Numbered from the stretch's first letter, positions 18,081 to 26,190 are shown. The stretch: DNA of 64,000 nucleotides from Bacteroidota bacterium (GCA_018267275.1 JAFDYV010000003.1:564361-628360); one strand, 5' to 3'. Numbers and translations are program-made. Notes: generated by a model from the letters alone, not told the origin.

Positions 18081-18134
18081 CAATTTGAAAATTTGAAAAT
18101 GTAGCCAACGCGCCATCTCCAAATTTTCAAATTG
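18081..18134. repeat. Inverted repeat CAATTTGAAAATTT between convergent genes
   Basis: 14-bp perfect arms at 18081-18094 and 18121-18134, with a further CAATTTGAAAAT copy at 18065-18076. Same word family as 13657-13725. It sits between two convergent stop codons and could act as a weak bidirectional terminator. Confidence 0.85.
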
Positions 18135-18147
18135 AAAGATTTCTAAA

Positions 18148-19578
18148 TTACTTCTCTTCCTGATACCACTTGATATTCTTCGAGAAGTACATAATCAATG
18201 CAATGATTGCAAACAAGCCTACGCTTCCTAACAGCAGCGAGTAATCTTGCATTTGAATGATGACAAAAATGAAGAGATAGAAGAAAGTCAACAGGCCGCC
18301 AAACACGCTAATCAGCATGCGATTCAGTAAAAACGTCATCGCGTATAAACTCACCAGAACAACCGTGGCGATAGTTGCAATCCAATAGGCCGCATCGTAG
18401 CCCACATGTTCAGAGAAACTCAACAGCAACGAGTAATAGATGATCAAAGCTGCGCCCACCAAAATATATTGAAACGGGTGGATGCGCACCTTGCGAATGA
18501 TTTCCACTAAGAACAGTGAAACGAAAGTGAGCAAAATCACCAGCACTCCATACTTGGCCGTGCGCATGCTTTTCTGATACTGCCCAACAGGGATGAGCAG
18601 CTTTACACCAAACTCGGAACCCGATAGTCGCTCACCCTCTCCCACCCATTGCTGTGAAAATGGCCGGTTGTAATGCAGCACATTCCATGTGGCGCTAAAG
18701 CTTGTGTCGGTAACTGTTCTGTCGGAGGGCGAAAAGTTTCCTGTAAAGCTGGGATCTGCCCACGGCCCTTCAATTTTTGCCTGCGTGGTTTTGCCCACGG
18801 GCACAAAATACAGCAACGTGCTTCCTTTCAAGCCGAGGTTGATGGAAACATCACCACGAAAATCTTCCGGGCTTGACCAATGCAGCGGCACCACTACACC
18901 GTTCTCTACTTTGCCGCGTTCGCCTTGGGGCGCATGATAGTTAGCGGCTGGCAAACCGTCCTCACCATCGGTACCTGGATTTGCGAACTCGGTCGATAGG
19001 CCAATCTGATTAGAAGGTTCGGCAATTTTTTCCAAGCCACCGGAAAAAAACGCTGGGCTTTTGTTGATGCCGCGCAAGTCATTGATGCCCATTACCAACT
19101 GCGCTTCTTTCCAAAGAATATCTTTCGTATCTACACTCCACTTTTCAAAATTTGGCGCATTGAAAGTCGCCTGCATTTGAATTTCGGATTGGTAAACCGC
19201 GGCATCAAAAATCCCCCGATGCAATATTTCAGGCTTTACTTTGGCCGTGGCATTCAGTTTTTCGGGTAAGAAAAAAGCCGTCTCGCGCCATTCTTTGATT
19301 TCAATGCCATCTTTGCCTTTGTCAATTTTTTCGCGTTTCAAAAAAGGAATGACCAAAACCGGGCCCGAAACCGTTTGGCTGCCCGACCACTTTTCTGAAA
19401 TTTCATTGATGACGGACTCTGCGCGCATTTGCCGCTCACTAATGAGTGACTGAATCCACGAATTGGGGATCATCAATATCAAGAGTAAAAAACCAATAGA
19501 GAGCAACTTGATCATCACAGACTCTTTGATCCAATTGTTGAATCGCTCGATAAGGGATGGGGTTGAAATGTTTTCCAT
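18148..19578 (-). CDS. creD: Inner-membrane protein CreD
   Basis: 476 aa. One N-terminal membrane helix (about 22-42), a large periplasmic domain (about 45-345) and five or six C-terminal helices (about 350-470). The N-terminal part (IPNSWIQSLISERQMR) and the YSLLLSFSEHVGYDAAYW region are typical of CreD. In enterobacteria CreD belongs to the CreBC regulon and affects envelope integrity and colicin tolerance. Here there is no creBC; instead a winged-helix regulator and another membrane protein lie upstream on the same strand, as often seen in Bacteroidota. An operator-like AAAAGTACTTT site lies 14 bp before the ATG. Confidence 0.92.
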   Translation of the reverse strand: MENISTPSLIERFNNWIKESVMIKLLSIGFLLLILMIPNSWIQSLISERQMRAESVINEISEKWSGSQTVSGPVLVIPFLKREKIDKGKDGIEIKEWRETAFFLPEKLNATAKVKPEILHRGIFDAAVYQSEIQMQATFNAPNFEKWSVDTKDILWKEAQLVMGINDLRGINKSPAFFSGGLEKIAEPSNQIGLSTEFANPGTDGEDGLPAANYHAPQGERGKVENGVVVPLHWSSPEDFRGDVSINLGLKGSTLLYFVPVGKTTQAKIEGPWADPSFTGNFSPSDRTVTDTSFSATWNVLHYNRPFSQQWVGEGERLSGSEFGVKLLIPVGQYQKSMRTAKYGVLVILLTFVSLFLVEIIRKVRIHPFQYILVGAALIIYYSLLLSFSEHVGYDAAYWIATIATVVLVSLYAMTFLLNRMLISVFGGLLTFFYLFIFVIIQMQDYSLLLGSVGLFAIIALIMYFSKNIKWYQEEK

Positions 19579-19591
19579 AATTTTGATTTTT

Positions 19592-19616
19592 AAAAGTACT
19601 TTGTATTTAAAAGTTT
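19592..19616 (-). promoter_or_regulatory. Operator-like site upstream of creD
   Basis: AAAAGTACTTT palindrome followed by ATTTAAAAGT. It matches 19 of 25 positions of the site at 20564-20588. On the minus strand the palindrome overlaps TACTTTTA, a near-match to the -7 box, so a bound regulator could block transcription. Confidence 0.5.
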
Positions 19617-19630
19617 AAGGGTAAAATTTT

Positions 19631-19933
19631 TTATTTTTTCTGTTGCTTGATCAGTTCTTCCATTGCATCTAAATGTCTTTTAAAAGCTGAACGCCCACGT
19701 TCGGTAATTTTGTAGCGCGTGTTGGGTTTGCGATCGATAAACGACTTGCTAATCGAAATATATTTCTCTTTCTCAAGTGCTTTTAAATGGGTGGCCAAGT
19801 TGCCATCGGTGGTATCCAACAATTCTTTCAACGCTGTAAACTCATATGAGTCGTTGGCAGCCAATACCGAAATGACTTGCAACCGCAAGCGGTGCTCCAA
19901 TATTTTATCCAGATTTTCGAATGGATTTTTCAC
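19631..19933 (-). CDS. Winged-helix transcriptional regulator
   Basis: 100 aa. One winged-helix domain with TALKELLDTTDGNLATHLKAL as the helix-turn-helix, a wing, and a short C-terminal helix. It belongs to the small MarR/ArsR-like 'winged helix DNA-binding' group found beside creD in many Bacteroidota. No metal-binding cysteines are present. It is likely to regulate its own operon and creD through the AAAAGTACTTT sites that precede both; this is inference from position. Confidence 0.88.
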   Translation of the reverse strand: MKNPFENLDKILEHRLRLQVISVLAANDSYEFTALKELLDTTDGNLATHLKALEKEKYISISKSFIDRKPNTRYKITERGRSAFKRHLDAMEELIKQQKK

Positions 19934-19942
19934 GGCCAGCCG

Positions 19943-20560
19943 TTATCGATCATATTTGGTGTACATCAAGCTGCCATATAAAATATGCAGCAACCCAAAC
20001 CCCACGGCCCAAAAATAAAGCCCGTACCCCGGGAACAGCGCTGCAAAAACTCCTACAACTAACTCACAATAGCCCAAATAGCGTACCTCATCATACAAAT
20101 TAGCACTAGCGTTAATCAACGCTAAGCCATAAAACAACAGCACCGCAGCAGCCACTAGGTTATAGTACCCGTAGTTCACCAAAATCAAAGTGAAGAACCC
20201 GCCAACGGCCAGTGGCACGCCCAAATTTACAAGCAACCTTTTACTGGTGCTGTCCCACATTTTGGTATTTAATTTTTTTGATTTGCGAAGGCTGAACCAC
20301 CAACCTGTGGCCAGTGAAGCCACCAGCACCGCACCTGCCGTGATAAAAAGATTTTTGACAATTGGAAAATGTCCTTGATAGTAAGTGACTGTGCGCACAG
20401 CCTCGCCCGAATAGATTTGGGTGTAGGCAAAGCTCGCACCAATCAGCGCATACACCCCGGCCAATATCCCCGAAAGGCCGCTGAGCGACACAAACCGAAC
20501 CGAGCGTTCCATCAATTGACGGATAGACTCGATATCCTGGTGGACGGATTTGTTTTCCAT
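19943..20560 (-). CDS. Five-to-six-helix membrane protein of the creD cluster
   Basis: 205 aa. A cytoplasmic N-terminus (MENKSVHQDIESIRQLMERS) is followed by about six hydrophobic segments between residues 22 and 198. No family is recognised by name, although proteins of this kind often precede the winged-helix regulator in Bacteroidota. Only 9 bp separate it from the regulator gene, so the two are co-transcribed. It could be a membrane partner or signal sensor for the regulator; no direct evidence. Confidence 0.75.
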   Translation of the reverse strand: MENKSVHQDIESIRQLMERSVRFVSLSGLSGILAGVYALIGASFAYTQIYSGEAVRTVTYYQGHFPIVKNLFITAGAVLVASLATGWWFSLRKSKKLNTKMWDSTSKRLLVNLGVPLAVGGFFTLILVNYGYYNLVAAAVLLFYGLALINASANLYDEVRYLGYCELVVGVFAALFPGYGLYFWAVGFGLLHILYGSLMYTKYDR

Positions 20561-20563
20561 TAT

Positions 20564-20588
20564 AAAAGTACTTTTAATTACAAAGTAA
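20564..20588 (-). promoter_or_regulatory. Operator-like site upstream of the membrane protein-regulator operon
   Basis: AAAAGTACTTTT, a perfect 12-bp palindrome, followed by AATTACAAAGT. It lies 3 bp before the start codon at 20560 and shares 19 of 25 bases with the site before creD. Confidence 0.5.
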
Positions 20589-20691
20589 ATGAACGGACGT
20601 CATTGAAAAAAGGTTTTTCAAAAAAGTTTTTGGGGATTTAGCCGAAAAATCGCACGGCAACACGGAAAAAACAATTCCAACGGTCGTACAT

Positions 20692-20718
20692 AAAAAAACC
20701 CCGCAATCTGCGGGGTTT
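20692..20718 (-). terminator. Terminator of tRNA-Asn
   Basis: A 9-bp stem (AACCCCGCA/TGCGGGGTT) with a 3-nt loop and a run of seven T on the minus strand, immediately downstream of the tRNA. Confidence 0.9.
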
Positions 20719-20720
20719 TG

Positions 20721-20794
20721 CTCCTCCTGATGGACTTGAACCATCGACCCTCTGATTAACAGTCAGATGCTCTAACCAGCTGAGCTAAGGAGGA
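20721..20794 (-). tRNA. tRNA-Asn (GTT)
   Basis: 74 nt including discriminator G. The acceptor stem TCCTCCT/AGGAGGA is fully paired, the anticodon loop is CTGTTAA with anticodon GTT, and the T arm is GATGG-TTCAAGT-CCATC. CCA is not encoded. A promoter lies upstream and a strong terminator downstream, so it is its own transcription unit. Confidence 0.95.
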
Positions 20795-20813
20795 ATGTTC
20801 GTTTTTGGAGGTG

Positions 20814-20846
20814 CAATATTACGGCATTGTGCCCCAATAATCAAAA
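20814..20846 (-). promoter_or_regulatory. Promoter of tRNA-Asn
   Basis: On the minus strand TTTTG, a 20-bp spacer and TAATATTG (one mismatch to TAnnTTTG). The predicted start lies about 13 nt before the mature tRNA 5' end. Confidence 0.45.
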
Positions 20847-20944
20847 CTGGAAATAAAGATTTTGGCGACCTGGTTCACACAAAGAAGCCCGTGGGCAACA
20901 AAGGCTATTCAGACCAATTCGGTTAATTCGACCAGAAATTGTGG

Positions 20945-21385
20945 CTAGCTCAACGTGAATCTTTTACCTATAGAATAGACATAACATCCAGCACAGAAAC
21001 CAACAGCACTTTCTAACAACGCGAATACTACTAGTGTAAAGGCCAAACTTACTGCGGTAGTAGACCATTGAAATATCGAACAAAGCAACATCAACGAAGA
21101 AAACGCCAGACCAATGCGTGCAGCAAACCGTTTGGGTGCCTGGTCGGTCGGTTTTGACTGTATCGAAAAGGTTTTGACTGCAACTTCGGCTGCATTACCT
21201 AACAGACTCCATTTGCCCAGGTTGAACGAACGCATTAAAAAATCGTAACACAGCAGCGCTGGAATAGCAGCCCAACCGGTAACCAAAAACAAGGCACTCA
21301 ATAAAAAAACTTGGGCTGCCACCATGCGCACTTTGTTTTCGTTGATGGATACAAAATCAACAGGACATTCAGGTTGTAGTTTCAT
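20945..21385 (-). CDS. DUF4395 membrane protein
   Basis: 146 aa from the ATG at 21385 (a TTG two codons upstream is less likely). It begins MKLQPECPVDFVSINENKVR, the signature of DUF4395, and has four hydrophobic segments. The cysteine pair in VGFCAGCYVYSIGKR near the C-terminus is conserved in the family and suggests a redox or metal role. The gene starts 12 bp after the 3' end of tRNA-Cys on the same strand, so it is probably read from the phyH-tRNA-Cys transcript. Confidence 0.85.
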   Translation of the reverse strand: MKLQPECPVDFVSINENKVRMVAAQVFLLSALFLVTGWAAIPALLCYDFLMRSFNLGKWSLLGNAAEVAVKTFSIQSKPTDQAPKRFAARIGLAFSSLMLLCSIFQWSTTAVSLAFTLVVFALLESAVGFCAGCYVYSIGKRFTLS

Positions 21386-21397
21386 ATTCAATTTTAG

Positions 21398-21468
21398 ACG
21401 TCTCGAGCGGATTTGAACCGCTGTGTGAGCTTTTGCAGAGCCCTGCCTCGCCTCTCGGCCACGAGACT
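21398..21468 (-). tRNA. tRNA-Cys (GCA)
   Basis: 71 nt. Anticodon loop CTGCAAA with anticodon GCA; anticodon stem GGGCT/AGCTC with one G-T pair; T arm AGCGG-TTCAAAT-CCGCT; discriminator T, the identity base of tRNA-Cys. The acceptor stem pairs at positions 2-7, but position 1 (A) faces G at 72, an unusual mismatch. CCA is not encoded. It lies 5 bp after the phyH stop. Confidence 0.9.
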
Positions 21469-21473
21469 ATTTT

Positions 21474-22274
21474 TTATTTTACCAGCCCGGCAAACCGCTG
21501 ATAGAGCAGCGTTGGGCTATTTTCATTTTTAGGTTCGTATTTACCTGCGATGATCGGCACATAAATAACTCGCCTGCGGCTCGCCTCCCCTGTCACGCTT
21601 GATTTCGCTACGCGGTGCCATAACCGACCATCGTGAACAGTCAGGTCGCCCGCGCTTGGCGTAATGGCTACCTCTTGCTCATCGGCTTCATTGTTGAAAA
21701 AATGTGCCTTTCGAAACAGCAAATTGTAAAGGCTTTGGTGATGAGTTCCCGGTATCACCCGCAACCCACCATTCTCTGGTTTCAAGTTGCTTAGGTGAAT
21801 GCCCACGTTGAGCATCGGGCCGGGTTTCTTCCCGTAAAAGACATCTCGCAGCCCATCTACATGCCAGCCCATTTGAGTGAATTTACTGCCGGGTCCATTT
21901 ACATAATGATTAAGTACCATACCGTCTTTTTCATTTTCGCCCAACCGCGCACCTGCACCTACCAATTGCAGCAAGGCTTGCAAACGTGGGTCATGCAATA
22001 GCTCGTGCAAAACAGGATGGTGTTGGTTGATGAACGCAAATCGCTGCACAATTTTGCTGCCATCCAAGTCCGCACCATATTTGATGGGCACACCGTTTAC
22101 CTTCTCCACGTTGCTGCGCAGCCAACGTTGCTGCACTTCTTGCGAAGCCCTAATGATCAGATCAATTGTTTCGGCACGGATAAAGTTTTTGAAATGGATA
22201 AATCCAAACTCATCAAAAAAAGCCCGCTGTTCTGCCGTCAGTTGGTCGCCTAAAAAGAACCTTTGGTATTCCAT
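21474..22274 (-). CDS. Phytanoyl-CoA dioxygenase (PhyH)-family protein
   Basis: 266 aa from the ATG at 22274 (a TTG three codons upstream also exists). Fe(II)/2-oxoglutarate dioxygenase of the PhyH type: the HxD metal-binding pair is in WHVDGLRD and the distal His in LWHRVAKSS, followed by an Arg-rich SRRRVIYVPI strand that would bind 2-oxoglutarate. Substrates range from phytanoyl-CoA to small metabolites and cannot be predicted here. A TATAATTG -7-like box (22293-22300) and an inverted repeat lie upstream. Confidence 0.88.
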   Translation of the reverse strand: MEYQRFFLGDQLTAEQRAFFDEFGFIHFKNFIRAETIDLIIRASQEVQQRWLRSNVEKVNGVPIKYGADLDGSKIVQRFAFINQHHPVLHELLHDPRLQALLQLVGAGARLGENEKDGMVLNHYVNGPGSKFTQMGWHVDGLRDVFYGKKPGPMLNVGIHLSNLKPENGGLRVIPGTHHQSLYNLLFRKAHFFNNEADEQEVAITPSAGDLTVHDGRLWHRVAKSSVTGEASRRRVIYVPIIAGKYEPKNENSPTLLYQRFAGLVK

Positions 22275-22299
22275 GTCAATCAATTAAGGTTGCAATTAT

Positions 22300-22320
22300 A
22301 CTCTATAATTTCGATAGAGT
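22300..22320. promoter_or_regulatory. Inverted repeat in the phyH/SRPBCC divergent region
   Basis: ACTCTAT-N7-ATAGAGT, perfect 7-bp arms, immediately upstream of the phyH -7-like box. It has no T tract, so it looks more like an operator than a terminator. Confidence 0.4.
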
Positions 22321-22412
22321 TTATATACTGTTGAATATTTTGTTTTAAATGGTAAGAGTTTTAAACTACAATAACTGATTGGCCAAATGCGAAAATGAGC
22401 GCATATTGCCCT

Positions 22413-22925
22413 ATGAAATGGCTTAAAATCATCAGTTTCGCTATTGCTGCCCTCGCTGCGCTGTTTTTCAGCTTGGGCGCTTTTATGCCTCAATACGAAT
22501 ATGAAAACACGGTGATAGTGAACGCACCACGCGAAAAATGCTGGAAAATTTACCACAGCCCATCGTTGATGGGGCAATGGATGCCGGGCTTTTGGTCGCT
22601 GACCCTCAAAAAAGGAGATTCGCTGGCAGTGGGTTCAGAATATGAAATCGTAATTGTAGATGGTGAGAGGATGGAAATGCGCGAGCGCATCACTGCCGTA
22701 AAACCGTTTCACTCGGTTTCGTATGAACTTTCAAACGATGTGCTTACATCAGACTATACGTTCGTGTTCGAAGGTGAAGGCACCACGCTCATCCGCGCGC
22801 ACTACAAGGTAACCGGCAATAACATCCTTTGGAAATCGATACTCTTGCTTTTCAAAGGAGCTATATCCTCCTCTTCGCAAGAGCAACTTAACCTTTTGAA
22901 GAAGGTAATTGAGCAACAGCCCTAG
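22413..22925 (+). CDS. Membrane-anchored SRPBCC-fold protein
   Basis: 170 aa from ATG 22413 (MKWLKIIS); an in-frame ATG at 22395 would add six residues. One N-terminal membrane helix (about 3-23) is followed by an SRPBCC (polyketide cyclase/START-like) domain: VIVNAPREKCWKIYHSPSLMGQWMPGF is the start of the fold and the last helix runs through EQLNLLKKVIE. SRPBCC domains bind hydrophobic ligands. The function is unknown. Confidence 0.8.
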   Translation: MKWLKIISFAIAALAALFFSLGAFMPQYEYENTVIVNAPREKCWKIYHSPSLMGQWMPGFWSLTLKKGDSLAVGSEYEIVIVDGERMEMRERITAVKPFHSVSYELSNDVLTSDYTFVFEGEGTTLIRAHYKVTGNNILWKSILLLFKGAISSSSQEQLNLLKKVIEQQP

Positions 22926-22932
22926 TGCGTTA

Positions 22933-23343
22933 CTACGAATGGCGAACAGCAAACACCCATCCCGCCAACGCAGCCTGCACGATGCCATAGAAGAACCACG
23001 TGAGCACCATTGTAAATGAAACATTGATGGCGCTAAATGTGAGCAACAACACCGGCAACATCGCGACCACGCCATAGACGAGACTTACTTCAATCGCTTT
23101 TGCCACAGCGCCACCCACAAATGTTGTTTTGTATCGCTCCCAAAACCACAGCAAGGCACCACTCAACACGAATGGATGCACATAGAACAGCCAATCAGTT
23201 GAAAAACTGCTTGAACGAAAAACACTGTTGTAGTACTCCTCCATCAGCCCCGGGAAGAGGTAAATACAGCCATACATCAGCAAGAGGCTGGCAACCAACA
23301 CCAACGCCCCCGCAATTAAAACGGAAATGAAACTGCGTGTCAT
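22933..23343 (-). CDS. Small hypothetical membrane protein
   Basis: 136 aa with four hydrophobic segments (about 6-30, 55-70, 82-105, 110-130). No recognisable motif. It is convergent with the SRPBCC gene, with 7 bp between stops. Confidence 0.65.
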   Translation of the reverse strand: MTRSFISVLIAGALVLVASLLLMYGCIYLFPGLMEEYYNSVFRSSSFSTDWLFYVHPFVLSGALLWFWERYKTTFVGGAVAKAIEVSLVYGVVAMLPVLLLTFSAINVSFTMVLTWFFYGIVQAALAGWVFAVRHS

Positions 23344-23402
23344 ATCTAAATTAAATTGTTTAAACTAAATTTCAACGCTTAAAATACAATTCACCGGCAC
23401 TG

Positions 23403-23648
23403 TTACCCCGCCACGCACTCCACCAGTGGTTTTTCATACTCCAAAAAGTCCGTTAAGCATTCTACTTTCTCGCCATTGGCAAGCTGTAAGATAATGCCCA
23501 CTTCGTCATGCTCAGTGTTGGTATAAGCCATCGCTGCAATCAAATCATGTTTGCGCTGCATCACATCTTTGGCATTGGCCAGTACATTGGATTTTGCCAA
23601 TGAAGAGTTTTTTAGTTCATCTATTGAAATTTGTCGGTACATAAACAT
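23403..23648 (-). CDS. Small conserved-looking protein coupled to the hibernation factor
   Basis: 81 aa from the ATG at 23648, which overlaps the TAA of the upstream gene (TAATG). The sequence begins MFMYRQISIDELKNSS and includes VMQRKHDLIAAMAYTNTEHDEVG; it ends with cysteine-containing VECVAG. The family is not recognised. Tight coupling to the ribosome hibernation factor suggests a stationary-phase or ribosome-linked role (inference). Confidence 0.65.
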   Translation of the reverse strand: MFMYRQISIDELKNSSLAKSNVLANAKDVMQRKHDLIAAMAYTNTEHDEVGIILQLANGEKVECLTDFLEYEKPLVECVAG

Positions 23649-23941
23649 TAACGTTGTCGTTCTTTCCAATCTACAATTTCGCGGTGCAGGGTGTCAACCA
23701 CTTTTGGCACTAGTTCTTCAAAAGTGGCTCCGTGTTTCTTCACAAAAAGGTCGTTACCCGGAATGACCAAACGCACTTCCATTATCTTGTTTTGGCGGTC
23801 GTCCGCTTTGTCTACTTTCAAGGTTACTTTGGCTTCTTGAATGCGGTCACTGAATCGTTCCAGACTATCTAACTTTTCTTGCAATAAATCCAACAACGGT
23901 TGCTTGGCAGTTAAACCAACATTTTGAACGCTAACTTTCAT
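23648..23941 (-). CDS. hpf: Ribosome hibernation-promoting factor (HPF/RaiA family, short form)
   Basis: 97 aa. Beta-alpha-beta-beta-beta-alpha fold of the sigma-54 modulation/S30EA family: MKVSVQNVGL as the first strand, LLQEKLDSLERFSDRI as the first helix, and HGATFEELVPKVVDTLHREI as the last helix. It lacks the C-terminal dimerisation domain of long HPF. It binds the 30S decoding region and inactivates ribosomes in slow growth. The downstream 81-aa gene is translationally coupled. Confidence 0.9.
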   Translation of the reverse strand: MKVSVQNVGLTAKQPLLDLLQEKLDSLERFSDRIQEAKVTLKVDKADDRQNKIMEVRLVIPGNDLFVKKHGATFEELVPKVVDTLHREIVDWKERQR

Positions 23942-24120
23942 TTTTACAGGGTTTTAAGTTTTATCAATTTTGAGGTCTGGTCGTAATTTGCCGTTCCTTT
24001 CGTGAGTTAAGTTATCACTATTTGGTGCGCTTAAAAAATGATTTTCGTCATCTATCGTTCAGGGTTTGTAACTTGCCAAAAAGTCTCGTTGGAGAATGAA
24101 TTAAATGTCCTGATCGTGTG

Positions 24121-25299
24121 ATGCTCAACAGGCTTGTATTATTACTTTTCATTGTTTTTACGCCCTTCGTTACATCTGCGCAGCAGAAAAAGGCGCGTGC
24201 CCCCCAGCAAATTGATTTGCTGGATGTGGTGGCAAAGGTTTTTCACCCAAGTGCAAAACCAAGGGAAGTAGCCAAAAAGAAAGTTGCATTTTCTGTGGTG
24301 CCTACTACCACGCGTTCTGGTGGAAGACAGATTTTGGTTTCGTCCATTAATGCGGCATTTGTGTGGGGTCAAGATCCCAAAACAAATTTTTCGACCGTTT
24401 ATTTTTTGCCCTACACTGACTTTTCGGAAAATAAAGGGTTTGGGCTGAAGTATAACTTTTTTACACCACAAAATGCCTGGAACCTTACCGGAGAAACGCG
24501 CATCAGCAATTTAACTGAATATGCCTACGGCCTGGGCAGCAGCACTACTGAGTCTGATCAGTTTCGCCTCAACTTCAACAACTTTCGATTTAACGTAACG
24601 GCCAACAAACAGATTTACGGATCTTTCTTTGGTGGACTTGGTTTTTTCTACGACCGCAATTTTTCAGTGGGCGTGAGTGAGGAACCGCGGCAGCCGGGAG
24701 AATTCGAGAAATATGGCGTGGGTACCCAATCAGCCTACTCTGCAACGGGCATATTGTTCAACTTACTGCACGACAACCGCAAGAACTCCATCAACCCCGC
24801 GGATGGTTTGTATCTGCAAGCGGCATTGCGCGTAAATCCGAGTTGGTTGGCAAACGACAATTTATGGAGCTCAATTTACCTGGATGGCAGACGTTATTTT
24901 CGATTGGATGATCCCAAAAGAAAAATCGTGGCCGTGTCAGCATTCTATTGGGGAACGTTTGGCCGAGTGCCGTACTTCAATTTACCAAGTACCAACTTAG
25001 AGCCAGCCGGCCGATCGGGTCGCGGGTATCCTTTGGCTCGCTTTCGCGGAAAGCATATGCTATACTTAGAGGGAGAATATCGGTTTGACATCACACGCAA
25101 CGGCTTTTTGGGTGGTGTAGGCTTTCTCAACTTTCAGTCATTCACAGACGAGAACAATCGAATTGATGGAATTAATCCGGGAATTGGCGGAGGGTTACGC
25201 ATCAAATTCAATAAACGATCGGATACCAATTTAGTGATTGATGCGGGCTTCGCGCCAAATTCCTTCCAGTTGTACATTGCCTTGGGCGAATGGTTTTAA
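24121..25299 (+). CDS. BamA/TamA (surface antigen D15)-like outer-membrane protein without POTRA domains
   Basis: 392 aa from the ATG at 24121 (a GTG directly precedes it). The signal peptide ends near TSAQ. The remainder aligns in character with the 16-stranded D15 barrel: an alternating pattern, the FNLLHDNRKNSINPADG segment (RDxRDxxxxPxxG-like), GYPLARFRGKHMLYLEGEYRF, and a terminal Phe. There are no POTRA repeats between signal peptide and barrel, so it is not BamA itself. Related Bacteroidota proteins may translocate or secrete partners, or serve lipid transport. It overlaps the convergent MGMT-like gene by 4 bp. Confidence 0.75.
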   Translation: MLNRLVLLLFIVFTPFVTSAQQKKARAPQQIDLLDVVAKVFHPSAKPREVAKKKVAFSVVPTTTRSGGRQILVSSINAAFVWGQDPKTNFSTVYFLPYTDFSENKGFGLKYNFFTPQNAWNLTGETRISNLTEYAYGLGSSTTESDQFRLNFNNFRFNVTANKQIYGSFFGGLGFFYDRNFSVGVSEEPRQPGEFEKYGVGTQSAYSATGILFNLLHDNRKNSINPADGLYLQAALRVNPSWLANDNLWSSIYLDGRRYFRLDDPKRKIVAVSAFYWGTFGRVPYFNLPSTNLEPAGRSGRGYPLARFRGKHMLYLEGEYRFDITRNGFLGGVGFLNFQSFTDENNRIDGINPGIGGGLRIKFNKRSDTNLVIDAGFAPNSFQLYIALGEWF

Positions 25300-25754
25300 G
25301 AAACCAGCCCTTCTTTCTTTCGCTGTTGCTTGACAAAGGTTTCGCCAAAAGATAACTTTTTGTTGAGTGATGATTTCTCATCCACTACCCGCCAAAAGGG
25401 CGTTACTCTACCGGGGGGAGTGCCCTTCTCTATTTGCTCGTGTGCAGCTTCTGACACAATGCGTAAGAAAATCCCAGACGTAACCGGGCAAGTGTAATCC
25501 GCTCCGTACTCTACAGCCAAATCTCTTCGCATGGTTGCCAGACTCCCACTCTTTCCCTTCGGAATCTGGCGTACGTAGTCGTCAATAATTTTAGGCGTGG
25601 CAATCAACATCTTGGCACCTGCAGGCATATCGGCAAAATCTTTTTCAAGTTTCTTCACCACATGCACTTTGCTGGTGTCGTTGACCTTGTCGGTCCAAGT
25701 CTTGCCCTTGCCGGGCTTCATCGTCACTTTTTTTGAAGTCAATTTTTTAGCCAT
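25296..25754 (-). CDS. MGMT/alkyltransferase-like fold protein (tentative)
   Basis: 152 aa from the ATG at 25754 (a TTG at 25775 also in frame). After a Lys-rich start, the segments SGSLATMRRDLAVEYGADYTCPVTSGIFLRIV and TPPGRVTPFWRVVDEKSSL resemble the DNA-binding half of O6-methylguanine methyltransferase-like proteins (helix-turn-helix plus P-x-x-RVV). The active-site PCHRV motif is changed to PFWRV, so it should not be a methyl acceptor. An alkyltransferase-like or other DNA-binding role is possible. Moderate certainty. Confidence 0.55.
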   Translation of the reverse strand: MAKKLTSKKVTMKPGKGKTWTDKVNDTSKVHVVKKLEKDFADMPAGAKMLIATPKIIDDYVRQIPKGKSGSLATMRRDLAVEYGADYTCPVTSGIFLRIVSEAAHEQIEKGTPPGRVTPFWRVVDEKSSLNKKLSFGETFVKQQRKKEGLVS

Positions 25755-25764
25755 AAACACTTGC

Positions 25765-26190
25765 TTACTTCTCAACCAGAATTCTCATGCCTTCAAGAAC
25801 CACTTTCCAACTTTGCTCGGAGTGCTCGCGTGCTTCTTCCGTTTCATTATCCTGAATAATCTGCACGTTAGTAATACCGTCCTTCTCCGTCACGCGATAC
25901 GTTATCATTTGATAATTCTCCTGTTTATCTTCCTTGCCTGACAGACTGCTCCAATAATCATATTGCAGCATCTTCTGGGGATCAAATTTAAGTACTGTAC
26001 CTTTGTCTTCGTAACTTTTTCCTTCCCACTCACCTACAAAACGGATTGGGCCACCTACTATCCACTCCGTCACGAGGTTGGTGCCAAAGAAATACTGCTT
26101 AATGTCGGTTGGGTCGGTAAGCGCTTTCCATACGCGGGCTTTCGGGGCTCTGAAATCAATAGACACTTGAGCAGTGAGGTTGGTTTTCAT
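25765..26190 (-). CDS. AHSA1/SRPBCC-domain protein
   Basis: 141 aa. Typical Aha1-C-like start: INFxAPxxxVWKALTDP is represented by VSIDFRAPKARVWKALTDPT, and YFFGTNLVTEWIVGGPIRFVGEW follows. The last helix is SEQSWKVVLEGMRIL. Cytosolic SRPBCC proteins of this class bind small hydrophobic ligands or act in stress responses. It lies in a run of small genes that includes VOC, GyrI-like and DoxX proteins, a common association in Bacteroidota. Ten bp separate it from the downstream MGMT-like gene. Confidence 0.88.
   Translation of the reverse strand: MKTNLTAQVSIDFRAPKARVWKALTDPTDIKQYFFGTNLVTEWIVGGPIRFVGEWEGKSYEDKGTVLKFDPQKMLQYDYWSSLSGKEDKQENYQMITYRVTEKDGITNVQIIQDNETEEAREHSEQSWKVVLEGMRILVEK

Noticed and set aside
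13657..18134. AATTTGAAAA repeats as a CRISPR array
   Set aside because: The arms are inverted rather than direct, spacers are not regular, and no cas genes are present.
22933..23075. Cys/Arg-rich minus-strand frame at 22749-23075
   Set aside because: Another-frame shadow over the SRPBCC and membrane protein genes; low-complexity Cys/Arg content from opposite-strand codons.
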